From assembly GCA_031280375.1 (NCBI GenBank), contig JAITGU010000065.1, positions 1 through 32,582 on the forward strand: DNA of 32,582 nucleotides. Direction: 5' to 3'. A program made the position numbers and the translations under genes. The notes below the pieces were generated by a model that did not search any database, was not told where the DNA came from, and saw nothing but the letters and a program-made list of their open reading frames with translations. Numbering within the stretch: the stretch's first letter is position 1; each line of letters starts with the position of its first letter. The stretch is from Candidatus Methanovirga procula (GTDB lineage Archaea > Methanobacteriota > Methanobacteria > Methanobacteriales > Methanobacteriaceae). This document shows positions 24,899 through 32,582 of this stretch, piece by piece.

Positions 24899-25570
24899 AT
24901 GGATATTGGAAGTTTAGGTGGAAATTTACTTGGTATTATACCCTTAGGAGACATTGTTCTATATCTAACTCCTCTACATATATTCATGTTTATAGTGATA
25001 CTATTGTTCACCTTCTTAATAGCTATTAGTAGAACTGAAACCCAAGTTGAAGCAAGTTTTGGAAGTTTGAAAGATAACAAAATAGCTGTTGGATTATCTG
25101 AATTTAAAGCCAGAAGATTTTTAGCTATTGTTTGTGGAATAGCAACAGCAGGAGCTATGATTACAGGTGATTTATTTAACTTTATACTATTCGTTGCCTT
25201 AACTGGAATAGTTAATATTGGTATAGTTTCAGCTGTTAAACAAATAGATGTTTTAAATGCAGCATTTCAGTATGGTTTAATAGCTATGATATCATCATTA
25301 CCTTTATTCGGTGGAGGTGCGATAATTTTAGCAGCAACAGGAACTTTAAGTTTTTTTGAGCTGGCTAAGATCGTACCAAGTCCAATGACTCTATTTGGAT
25401 CAATATTACTATTAATTGGTGTGGCTGGAGAAACAGGTGTAGCTCCATTTTTTGCTACTAAAGCAGAAATGTTTAGAACTCCAGGTTCACCATTCATATT
25501 AATAATCCATTTAAGTTCATTATTTATAATAATCAGAGCAATAGAGATCCTTTTAACTATTCTCACATAA
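24899..25570 (+). CDS. ehaH: Energy-converting hydrogenase A subunit H (EhaH), NuoL/M-like
   Basis: The 223-aa membrane protein resembles half of a NuoL/M/N-MrpD ion-translocating subunit: [27 protein letters not shown] corresponds in place to the conserved GxDLFxFFxFWE-type helix (blocks: [19 protein letters not shown]), and [25 protein letters not shown] matches the conserved loop with a Lys in the membrane. SD GGAAATGA. It is the last eha gene present: no ehaI or ehaJ follows, and 628 bp of non-coding DNA leads to the restriction genes. Confidence 0.83.
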   Translation: MDIGSLGGNLLGIIPLGDIVLYLTPLHIFMFIVILLFTFLIAISRTETQVEASFGSLKDNKIAVGLSEFKARRFLAIVCGIATAGAMITGDLFNFILFVALTGIVNIGIVSAVKQIDVLNAAFQYGLIAMISSLPLFGGGAIILAATGTLSFFELAKIVPSPMTLFGSILLLIGVAGETGVAPFFATKAEMFRTPGSPFILIIHLSSLFIIIRAIEILLTILT

Positions 25571-26198
25571 TTTAATGTTGTATTTATTCAAATTCTATTC
25601 ATATTTTTATATTTTTAAGTGTTTTCAACTTTTAGTTTTAGTATAATTTTGTAAATTTATTGTAGTGTTTTGCAAAATTAATTATTTTGAACTTAAATTA
25701 CCAAAAATTACCAAAAATTGCTTTGCAATTTTTGTAATTATGAAAATCCAAAGGATTTTCAGTAATCTCCGATTTTCAGTAATAAAAATGGAATTTCTAT
25801 TAATTTTTTTAACTTGATTAAAAATTGTTAAATTTCATTTTAAATTATTAAAATTACATTATTTTTTGTAAATAATACTTATTAAAATTAATTTAATAAA
25901 ATAGACTTATTGATAATGTTTAATTTATATTTTAAGATTAATTATTAAATTTTTTTTATATTATTAAATTCCAAAAGTTTATTTAAAAATAGTTGAATAT
26001 CCAAAAATAGATATACAATTCACTATAAATTTACAAATCAAATATATTTTAGAGGTATGTATAAATAAAATAAGATAATGTAAATATATTGAAGTATTTT
26101 TTATGAGAAATGTATTAATAGTTTAATAAAGCTAATGGTGTGGAGATATTATAATCTATCACTTACTATATGAATATAAAAAGCATTAAGGTGTAATA
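25571..26198. other. 628-bp gap at the break of the eha operon
   Basis: No gene or gene remnant is seen where ehaI should begin. The first 100 bp are T-rich and could terminate the eha transcript. A string of hairpins lies at 25712-25783 and a fragment of the 22-bp inverted-repeat motif at 25791-25803. The last 150 bp must hold the mod promoter; CTATATGAA at about 26166-26174 is a TATA candidate close to the start, and AAATATATTG near 26083-26092 is another. Confidence 0.55.
25712..25783. repeat. Tandem hairpin string downstream of ehaH
   Basis: CAAAAATTGC-TTT-GCAATTTTTG (25712-25734, 10-bp stem) is followed by TGAAAATCC-AAA-GGATTTTCA (25741-25761, 9-bp stem), and GATTTTCAGTAAT occurs at 25754-25766 and 25771-25783. 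A short direct repeat AATTACCAAAA precedes it. The architecture (9-10 bp stems, 3-nt loops, in series) is the same as in the arrays at 1903 and 32421 although the stem sequences differ. Confidence 0.75.
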
Positions 26199-28196
26199 TT
26201 GAACGGTTTCAATCAGAAGTTAAAAGATATTTTAAGAACAAACAAGGAATATGTTGATGAAGATAATAATTTATTAAAAGAAAAAATCGTCGATGATTCA
26301 TTAAAACAAGCAAAAAAACTTATCAAGTTATTAATTAAAGATGATGAATTTTTAAATGTTTTTTTTGAAGATGTTGAAGGATATAAAGTTTTTAATTATA
26401 ATAAATTCAATGATTATATAGATAAGAAAAACTTTTTAAGTAATTCATATACTCAATTTAAGAATAGGGTTGGTTTAAACATAAATAACAGATATTTAGA
26501 TGAAGTTGATAATGTTTCTCTTGTATGGCCTTTTAAAGATTGTATTTTGGAAGGAGGAATGAATAAAGAAGATATGAAAAGAAATGAGATATTTTTCAAT
26601 GAAACATTGGCACGAGATGAAATTGATAGGCTATTTGATGAAAAAGTTTTAAACAACTTCAAAAAAATAAGTTCAAAAGGAGAGGAAAGTTTAGAGAAAT
26701 TTAGAAAAGATAATGGAAATATTATCAAAGATAATTTGATAATAAACGGAAACAATTTATTAGCTTTAAGTTCTATTAAAAATCAATTTAAAAGGAAAAT
26801 AAAATTAATTTATATAGATCCTCCATTTAATACAGACAACGATTCATTTAGATATAATGATTCTTTTAATCATTCAACATGGTTAACTTTCATGAAAAAT
26901 AGATTAAATATTTCTAAAGAGTTATTAAGAGAAGATGGTCTAATATTTGTTCATATTGACAATAATGAAGAAGCATATTTAAAAGTTTTAATGGATGAAA
27001 TTTTTGGTAGAGATAATTTCATTAATATAATCTCTGTAAAGTCATCATCACCAAGTGGAGTTAAAACAAGTCATAGGGATAGAACGATTTTAAAATCACA
27101 GGACTTTATTCTGGTTTATGCGATAAATAAAGAGAATATAATTTTAAAGCCACAGTATATGAAAAAAGAAAAATGGGATACTCATTATTGTTTTTTCATT
27201 GAAAAAACTATTCATGGGTTTGAATTAATCAAGCTAAAAGATAAATTGATAGATGAAAATTTACTAAATATTGATGAAAGCTTAAATAATTTTGATATAA
27301 ACAATAAAAAACATAGAAAATTTTATATTGATAATGGAAATTGTATTGTAAGGAAAAGCACACATGATAATAAAGAAATAAAGAAAAAATGTGAAAAAGA
27401 ATATAAAGATCAAATATATGATCAAGATGGAAATTTTTATTTAAATAAAGATATGTTACAACCAGTTTCAAAATCTTTTCAAATAGTGTTGGATGGGCTT
27501 GAAATTAGAAAAGATTTATCTAATCTTTTATGCGATATGTGGACAGATATTGACTTTCAAAATACACAAAATCAAGGTAATGTAAGTTTTCCTAAAGGTA
27601 AAAAACCAGAACAATTATTATATAGAATTATTGACATGGCAACAAATGAAAATGATATAATCTTGGATTTTTATTCAGGTTCTGGAACAGCAGCAGCAGT
27701 AGCTCATAAAATGAAGAGACAATATATAACTATTGAGCAAATGGATTATGGAGAAAATAGTGCCATGATAAGGTTAAAAAAAGTTATTGGGGATGAAAAA
27801 AATGGAAAAATCGTTAATTATGATAATAAAGGAATGTCAGAATCATTGAATTGGAAAGGTGGAGGAAGTTTTATTTATTTTGAGCTAATGAAATACAATG
27901 AAGATGTCATTTCTAAAATTCAAAGTGCGAAAAGTAATGAAGATTTGCTTAATTTATGGGAGGAAATGTGTGAAAATTATTTTTTAAACTATGATGTGGA
28001 GATAAATAAATTTAATGAAAATACAGACGATTTTAGAAAGCTGAAATTAAAAGAACAAAAAAATTTACTGTGTGAAATGTTAAATAAAAATCAACTATAT
28101 GTAAATCTTTCAGAAATTGACGATGCTGAATTCAATATAAGTGATGAAGTAAAAAATTTAAATAAAAGCTTTTACGATGATTATAATGTTGAATAA
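26199..28196 (+). CDS. mod: Type III restriction-modification DNA methyltransferase (Mod)
   Basis: The 665-aa protein is a beta-class N6-adenine DNA methyltransferase of the type III Mod kind. The catalytic motif DPPF is at 207-210 (LIYIDPPFNTDND) and precedes the AdoMet-binding motif DFYSGSGT at 490-497, the order expected of this class. The region between (about 270-470) should hold the target-recognition domain. The start is TTG 26199 with TAAGGTG 5 nt upstream; no ATG fits better. No frameshift or simple-sequence tract is visible, so the gene looks intact. It overlaps res, and together they form a restriction system protecting against incoming DNA. The recognition sequence cannot be read from the protein. 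Confidence 0.92.
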   Translation: MNGFNQKLKDILRTNKEYVDEDNNLLKEKIVDDSLKQAKKLIKLLIKDDEFLNVFFEDVEGYKVFNYNKFNDYIDKKNFLSNSYTQFKNRVGLNINNRYLDEVDNVSLVWPFKDCILEGGMNKEDMKRNEIFFNETLARDEIDRLFDEKVLNNFKKISSKGEESLEKFRKDNGNIIKDNLIINGNNLLALSSIKNQFKRKIKLIYIDPPFNTDNDSFRYNDSFNHSTWLTFMKNRLNISKELLREDGLIFVHIDNNEEAYLKVLMDEIFGRDNFINIISVKSSSPSGVKTSHRDRTILKSQDFILVYAINKENIILKPQYMKKEKWDTHYCFFIEKTIHGFELIKLKDKLIDENLLNIDESLNNFDINNKKHRKFYIDNGNCIVRKSTHDNKEIKKKCEKEYKDQIYDQDGNFYLNKDMLQPVSKSFQIVLDGLEIRKDLSNLLCDMWTDIDFQNTQNQGNVSFPKGKKPEQLLYRIIDMATNENDIILDFYSGSGTAAAVAHKMKRQYITIEQMDYGENSAMIRLKKVIGDEKNGKIVNYDNKGMSESLNWKGGGSFIYFELMKYNEDVISKIQSAKSNEDLLNLWEEMCENYFLNYDVEINKFNENTDDFRKLKLKEQKNLLCEMLNKNQLYVNLSEIDDAEFNISDEVKNLNKSFYDDYNVE

Positions 28197-30804
28197 TAAA
28201 TTTCTATATGAAAAATTAGATTCAGAAATAGGTAAAAGAACCATTGAAAGGTTAGATATTGATGATGAAGTATTGTCCAATCTAAATCCTAAGTTTATCT
28301 TAAGAGATTATCAAAAATCTGCTTTTAGATACTTTAAAACTTATTTTGAAGATAATGAAATTGATTTTAAAGAATGTCCTATATCTGTTCTTTTCAACAT
28401 GGCTACGGGTTCTGGAAAAACATTAATAATGGCAGGATTGATATTATATCTTTATAAAAAAGGATACAACAATTTTTTATTTTTTGTTAATTCAAACAAT
28501 ATAATCGAAAAAACTAAAGACAATTTTCTAAATTCTCTCTCTAATAAATACCTTTTCAATGAAAAAATATCTTTTATGGATAGGAATGTTAACATTAATG
28601 AAGTTAATAACTTTGAAGGAATCAATAAAGAAGATATTAATATATGTTTTACAACAATCCAGAAATTACATTCAGATTTAAACAATGAAAAAGAAAATAG
28701 TATAACCTTTGAAGATTTCTCAAATAATAAAATTGTTTTGATATCAGATGAGGCACATCATGGACAAAGTAAAACTAAGCAGAAAACTATTTCAAATAAA
28801 CCAAATTGGGAAAATACTGTTGAAAAAATATTGAAGGTAAATAAAGAACATGTATTATTAGAATTTACAGCTACTATGGGATTAGAATCAAACGAAGAAA
28901 TTTATAAAAAATATCTGAAACGATTGTTGTATAAATATGATTTAAAAAGTTATGTTGATGATAGGTACTCTAAAAATATTGAGATTTTTAAAGTCGATGG
29001 CACCGTTGAGTATAGGATGCTATTGGCTGTTTTAATAAATCAATATAGACAGGATCTTGCAATTAAACATGGTATTAAAAATTTTAAACCAGTTATACTA
29101 TTCAAAGCAGTTAAAGAAATTAAGGAGTCTCATGAAAATCATGAGATATTTAGAAATTTAATTGATAACCTTAAAAAATATGATGTTGAGGAGATCAAAG
29201 AGAAAATAGATGACCAGTTAATTAAGAAAATTTTTCTTTTTTATGAATATGAAGACTTATCAATTGATAACTTAATAAGAAAAATTCAGATTAATTTTTC
29301 AGAGGAAAGATGCATAAATGTCAATGAAGGAAATTTAGATCTTAAAAAAATTCAAAACAACAAATCTGAAAAGAAAGAACTGATCAGGCAGCAGAGTATA
29401 CTCAACAATTTAGAAAGTAAAAATAATAGTATTAGAGTTATTTTCGCCGTTAAAAAGTTAAATGAAGGTTGGGATGTTTTAAATCTTTTTGATATTGTAA
29501 AAATATCTCCTGATGCACCATTGGCTAAAAACAAAATACATCCATCCACAGTTTCAGAAGCACAGTTAATCGGTAGAGGTGCAAGATATTATCCTTTTAA
29601 AATTAATGATTCCGATGAAAAATACAAAAGAAAATTTGATAAAGATTTAAATAATGATTTAAGGATATTAGAAGAGTTGTACTTCCATAGTTATGATGAA
29701 TCAAAATATATTAATGATTTAAAAAAGGCATTGGTTGAAGAAGGATTAATCAACGAAGAAATAGGGCAGCAAAAACTTGTATTAAAAAATGATTTTAAAG
29801 AAACTGAATTGTATAACGAAGGAAATATTTTTATCAATACCAAAAAGGAAAAGAAGAACTATGGTCTAAAATCATTTGAATCAGTGAAGTATTTTAGTGA
29901 ACCATCTACATATAATATACTTTCTGGTAAGGCAGAGAGTATAAATGCATTGGATGAAAAAAAAGAAATTTCAAAAACAAGATCCACCATTATTAAAGGA
30001 TTAAGTGATATGGAGAAACATATTATAAAAAATGCAATCTCTAAGATTGATTTTTATAGATTCAATAACATTAAGAAGTATTTTCCAGATATTAATTCAA
30101 TAAACGAAATTATCGATAACGATAAATTTTTAAATAAAATGAATATTAAATTAAAGGGTGATGAAAACGATTTAATTAATTTAACCAATAAAAATAAGTT
30201 AGATGCTATCTATAATCTGTTAAATCTATTAAAAGATGAAATCATAAATTCAGTATATGATTACTCTGGAACGAAATTCTTTGAAAAGCCAATCCATGAA
30301 ATATTCCATGATAAGGAGTTAAATATAGATAAAACAGCTGAAAGGTATAATGGAATGGAAGAGTACTTAAGAGATAAGGATTGGTATGTATTTAATGCTA
30401 ATTATGGAACTGATGAGGAAAAAGCTTGTGTGGAATTCATTGAATCAATAATGAAAGATTTAAATAAGAGGTTCAGTGAGATCTATCTTATCGGAAATGA
30501 AGAATTTTTTAAAATTTATAATTGTAAAGATGGTAGAGCATTTGCCCCAGATTTTGTTTTATTCATGAAAGATGGAAATGGAGAATCCATTAACTATCAA
30601 TTATTTATAGAACCCAAAGGAAATCATCTTAAAGCTTATGATTCATGGAAAGAAGAATTTTTAGAGTCACTTTGTTTCAATAAAAAACTTTTCAAGTATG
30701 ATGGGAGAGAAAATGAATATAAAATTATGGGGATGCCTTTTTTTAACAAAATGAATGAAAATAAGTTTAAAAATGATTTATTTGAAAAATTAGAAATTAA
30801 GTAA
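28177..30804 (+). CDS. res: Type III restriction endonuclease (Res), DEAD/DEAH helicase-nuclease
   Basis: The 875-aa protein has an SF2 translocase followed by a nuclease domain. Motif I is ATGSGKT (Lys 81), motif II DEAH at 191-194 (LISDEAHHG), motif III region FTATMG, and motif VI QLIGRGARYYPF near 463-474. The C-terminal PD-(D/E)xK endonuclease shows PDF at 791-793 and EPK at 812-814 (FIEPKGNH). All catalytic residues are present and the length is normal for Res. It cuts DNA after ATP-driven communication between Mod-bound sites. ATG 28177 overlaps mod by 20 bp; ATG 28186 would give an 11-bp overlap and is an alternative. Neither has a strong SD, suggesting coupling to mod. Confidence 0.93.
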   Translation: MIIMLNNKFLYEKLDSEIGKRTIERLDIDDEVLSNLNPKFILRDYQKSAFRYFKTYFEDNEIDFKECPISVLFNMATGSGKTLIMAGLILYLYKKGYNNFLFFVNSNNIIEKTKDNFLNSLSNKYLFNEKISFMDRNVNINEVNNFEGINKEDINICFTTIQKLHSDLNNEKENSITFEDFSNNKIVLISDEAHHGQSKTKQKTISNKPNWENTVEKILKVNKEHVLLEFTATMGLESNEEIYKKYLKRLLYKYDLKSYVDDRYSKNIEIFKVDGTVEYRMLLAVLINQYRQDLAIKHGIKNFKPVILFKAVKEIKESHENHEIFRNLIDNLKKYDVEEIKEKIDDQLIKKIFLFYEYEDLSIDNLIRKIQINFSEERCINVNEGNLDLKKIQNNKSEKKELIRQQSILNNLESKNNSIRVIFAVKKLNEGWDVLNLFDIVKISPDAPLAKNKIHPSTVSEAQLIGRGARYYPFKINDSDEKYKRKFDKDLNNDLRILEELYFHSYDESKYINDLKKALVEEGLINEEIGQQKLVLKNDFKETELYNEGNIFINTKKEKKNYGLKSFESVKYFSEPSTYNILSGKAESINALDEKKEISKTRSTIIKGLSDMEKHIIKNAISKIDFYRFNNIKKYFPDINSINEIIDNDKFLNKMNIKLKGDENDLINLTNKNKLDAIYNLLNLLKDEIINSVYDYSGTKFFEKPIHEIFHDKELNIDKTAERYNGMEEYLRDKDWYVFNANYGTDEEKACVEFIESIMKDLNKRFSEIYLIGNEEFFKIYNCKDGRAFAPDFVLFMKDGNGESINYQLFIEPKGNHLKAYDSWKEEFLESLCFNKKLFKYDGRENEYKIMGMPFFNKMNENKFKNDLFEKLEIK

Positions 30805-30971
30805 TTGTTTATTATTTCATGCCCTTAGGATCAGCATGTTTTAATTATTGTTTTTAATAAATAATTGTAGTGTAAGATAAAATTTTTTGCATTTTTTGGT
30901 TAAAAATGTTCAATTTTGTGATATTATACCAAAGATTTTGGACACAGTCCATTTGATAGTAGAGTGTTAAT

Positions 30972-31070
30972 ATGGGAGAATTAGATATTAATCCATTGAT
31001 TAAAGCATGTGAATCTTTATCTAAAGCACTTGAATTTGCTAAAATATTAGAATCAGAATTTTCTACAGTA
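30972..31070 (+). pseudogene. 5' fragment of HEPN/HI0074-type nucleotidyltransferase-partner gene
   Basis: From ATG 30972 the frame reads MGELDINPLIKACESLSKAL then EFAKILESEF and, after about 31070, enters unrelated sequence, stopping at 31121. The N-terminus fits the HI0074 family ('nucleotidyltransferase substrate-binding' HEPN proteins, toxins of the HEPN-MNT pair), which begin with a helix of the LxxLxKAxxSLxxALE kind. Only about 33 residues remain of an expected 130-140. The junction with tnpB lies near 31064-31075. The call rests on a short segment, supported by the MNT-like remnant on the other side of tnpB. Confidence 0.5.
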
Positions 31071-31865
31071 TTAAGAATGTTACATTCACTAAAGTACATA
31101 ATGATTATTATTGTAGTTTAAATTATGATGATGGTAGAGGAAAACCAGAACCTGTAGTTCCAAATAGTATTATTGGTTTGGATTTGAGTCCTAAGAACCT
31201 CTACACAGATAATAATAAAAATGTGGGTTATAATCTTGGTGATGCGGGTGATAAGCTTGTGGAGAGAGTAATCCGATTAAATAAAGTTTTAAGTAAAAAA
31301 ATAGGTTCTAAAAAGTTTCAGAAGAAAAGTAGTAATTATCTCAAACTCAATATGAAATTGACTAAATTATATGATAAAGTCAAGAATAAAAGGAAAGATA
31401 ACTTGCATAAGCAGAGCACGGACATCATAGGGCAGTACGATATTGTTTGTGTAAGATCTAAACCTAAAAGAATTGGTTGTTAATGACAAGAATAAAAAAT
31501 ATAATTTTAAATCTTTGCGGAAAAGCATCTTAAATAGTAGTGCTGGAGAATTCTTCCGAATGTTAGAGTATAAAGCTCGAAGGCTGGGAAACATTTTGTC
31601 AAAGTTGATAAAAGATTTCCTAGTACTCAAATGTGTCATAAGTGTGGTTCGTAGGAATAAAAAAACTAAGGATTTGAGTGTTAGATCATATGTTTGTCCT
31701 GATTGTGGCACGGAGCATGATCGTGATGTTAATGCTGCGAGGAACATTGTTTTTCGTGGTTTGCGATTGTTTAAATCGCCTGTGGGACATGGATTAAAAG
31801 CTTTGAGATTGGATGCACAAGTTATGTCTTCTAATGATAAGATCTATGGACTCCCAAGTCCATAG
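31064..31865 (+). pseudogene. tnpB: tnpB (IS200/IS605 family RNA-guided nuclease), truncated and frameshifted
   Basis: The N-terminal part (roughly the first 150 residues) is missing. The first readable frame gives NVTFTKVHNDYYCSL and the RuvC-I motif IIGLDLSPKNLYTD (Asp codon at 31181), then the helix LNKVLSKKIGSKKFQKKS and KNKRKDNLHKQST, as in TnpB. A one-base loss near 31451 puts a stop where the catalytic Glu of the ED(L) motif should be; the next frame continues DLNLKELVVNDKNKKYNF. A second shift near 31580 gives GKHFVKVDKRFPSTQMCHKCGS and a TAG; a third frame restores SYVCPDCGTEHDRDVNAARN with the last RuvC motif. The two CxxC halves of the zinc finger (31634-31645, 31695-31706) are thus in different frames. 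No tnpA is present. The element is inactive. Confidence 0.88.
31844..31865 (+). repeat. Right-end hairpin of the tnpB element
   Basis: CTATGGACT-CCCA-AGTCCATAG is a perfect 9-bp stem with a 4-nt loop that contains the tnpB stop TAG. IS200/IS605 elements carry a subterminal hairpin at the right end, and the guide (omega/re) RNA of TnpB is made from this side. TTCAA follows at 31869-31873; TCAA is the right cleavage tetranucleotide of IS608, so the element probably ends at 31873. Confidence 0.65.
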
Positions 31866-31873
31866 TAGTTCAA

Positions 31874-31973
31874 GATTCTAATTTGCCTTATAATGTAGAT
31901 GTTGTGGATTACAATAGAGCTTCAGAAAATTTTTAAAAAAATTATTGATAGTAATAGTGTCAAGACAAAATAA
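31874..31973 (+). pseudogene. 3' fragment of MNT-type nucleotidyltransferase gene
   Basis: Starting exactly after the putative right end of the tnpB element, the frame reads DSNLPYNVDVVDYNRASENF and stops at TAA 31934. Dropping one T from the T5 run at 30-34 of that line (31930-31934) continues it as KKIIDSNSVKTK to a TAA at 31971-31973. LPY-VDVVDxN-xSExFKKII is how MNT-domain (HI0073-type) antitoxin nucleotidyltransferases end. It is therefore the likely partner of the HEPN fragment at 30972, with the middle of both genes lost. Moderate confidence because the remnant is short and shifted. Confidence 0.5.
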
Positions 31974-32420
31974 TTTAGTAAAATTTTAAAAATGAGTTTT
32001 CAGGAAATCAAAGGATTATCCAGTTGAAATTTCACTAAATACGATTCTAATGAAAAATTATCAATAATAAAATCAATACTAAAATGGAAAGAATAAATTT
32101 GTCATGACAATAGTAAGAAAATTTTTGGATAGAACAAATTCAAAAATATAATTTCATGATACTATTTTTATAAATTAAATTATTAATATAGTCATTTTGT
32201 AAAATTATAAAACTTGGATATTTAATAATATTTAATATAGATTATTTAAATTTAATTTAAAGATGTTTTTATAAGATATAATTAAATTAATTGATAAACA
32301 GGACTATAAAACGATTTTAACTAAAAAATCAATTTTCTAACTTAAAAATTAAAATTTTTAATAGAAAGTTATTAAAATTAAAAATTCCTCTTAAATTATA
32401 ATAAAATTTAATAAACTATG
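31974..32420. other. Non-coding right-hand region
   Basis: No gene is supported. One short stretch (31991-32096) reads MSFQEIKGLSS, stop, NFTKYDSNEKLSIIKS and could be a worn remnant of a small gene, but nothing identifies it. The remainder is AT-rich with no tRNA or clear hairpin, and leads into the repeat at 32421. Confidence 0.4.
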
Positions 32421-32582
32421 GAGAGCTTCTATAAACTAAATATTTTTAAAATTTTAGGTTTTCAAATTTTCTAATTTGGACTTTAAATTTAAATTAAAGA
32501 AAAAATAAAAAATTTTTTCTGACTGTGCAAAATCAAAGATTTTGCAACACAGGTCGAATCTTCGGTTCCCATAAGGGAACTT
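32421..32582. repeat. Hairpin array; right (inverted) copy of the long repeat
   Basis: This is the reverse complement of the array at 1903-2118 and runs to the window edge, so it may continue. Hairpins TGCAAAATC-AAA-GATTTTGCA (32526-32546) and GTTCCC-ATAA-GGGAAC (32565-32580) correspond to those at 1939-1959 and 1905-1920. The left copy's 54-bp internal duplication is absent here. Arms differ in loop bases but keep the stems, as expected for selected or structure-bearing repeats. Confidence 0.8.

Noticed and set aside
21994-25570. Ehb rather than Eha hydrogenase
   Set aside because: Ehb has a large (about 480 aa) NuoL-like EhbF after the fifth gene. Here genes six to eight are 169, 222 and 223 aa, which fits EhaF, EhaG and EhaH.
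25690-25803. CRISPR array at the hairpin string
   Set aside because: The units are palindromes of different sequence with no regular spacer length, and no cas genes are present.
30854-31099. Minus-strand open frame of 81 codons
   Set aside because: Antisense to the HEPN-like fragment; no SD and no family features.
31991-32096. Possible small gene remnant (MSFQEIKGLSS, stop, NFTKYDSNEK)
   Set aside because: Interrupted, very short and not recognisable as any family.
3987-32115. Similar 19-mers (AATTTGTCATGATAATAGT-like) at 3985-4003 and 32095-32113
   Set aside because: An isolated short match without surrounding similarity; in DNA this AT-rich it may be chance.

Overview
This window is chromosomal DNA from a very AT-rich methanogenic archaeon of the Methanobacteriales, most likely Methanobrevibacter or a close relative. 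The evidence is an archaeal ribosomal-protein supercluster in Methanothermobacter order (SPOUT methyltransferase, L3, L4, L23, L2 and so on to L14e), archaeal-only proteins (eS4, eL32, eL19, eL34, eL14, Rpp29, aIF1, archaeal AdkA, Oxa1-like DUF106), an Eha energy-converting hydrogenase operon, SD sequences of the GGAGGTGAT type, and T-rich intergenic DNA. I see no tRNA, rRNA or CRISPR.

Layout. (1) 1-2731: an accessory left edge. It holds a frameshifted DUF6056-like membrane protein on the minus strand, flanked by an imperfect 22-bp inverted repeat, then a dense array of hairpins and repeats (1754-2118). (2) 2732-21551: the conserved translation and secretion block, all on the plus strand and mostly tightly spaced. 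It has 400-530 bp AT-rich gaps before rpl3, before rnp1 and before rpl19e that probably carry extra promoters. It encodes a putative rRNA/RNA SPOUT methyltransferase, 23 ribosomal proteins, aIF1, RNase P subunit 1, SecY, adenylate kinase, a YidC-like insertase and cytidylate kinase. uS14 (47 aa) is present at 12785-12928 with a TTG start. (3) 21994-25570: ehaA to ehaH, the first eight membrane subunits of the Eha [NiFe]-hydrogenase. The operon stops there: the NuoH-like subunit, ferredoxin-type subunits and catalytic subunits do not follow. (4) 25571-32582: an accessory island with a second hairpin string, an apparently intact type III restriction-modification pair (mod, res), remnants of a HEPN/MNT toxin-antitoxin pair broken by a decayed IS200/IS605-type tnpB, and a third hairpin array at the right edge that is an inverted copy of the one near 1.9-2.1 kb.

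How it fits together. The core block builds and matures ribosomes, inserts membrane proteins (SecY, DUF106) and supplies nucleotides (Adk, Cmk). Eha uses the ion gradient to reduce ferredoxin with H2 for anaplerotic methanogenesis. The island carries defence genes, and both places where conserved gene order breaks in the right half (after rpl14e and after ehaH) lie in long non-coding stretches. The hairpin-rich repeats sit at the outer borders of the accessory DNA, which suggests they are recombination or insertion hot spots. Other notable features are a 15-nt tandem repeat that expands a loop of the SPOUT methyltransferase, a possibly related Asn-rich insert in Rnp1, and several short tandem duplications placed on or next to stop codons at gene junctions.
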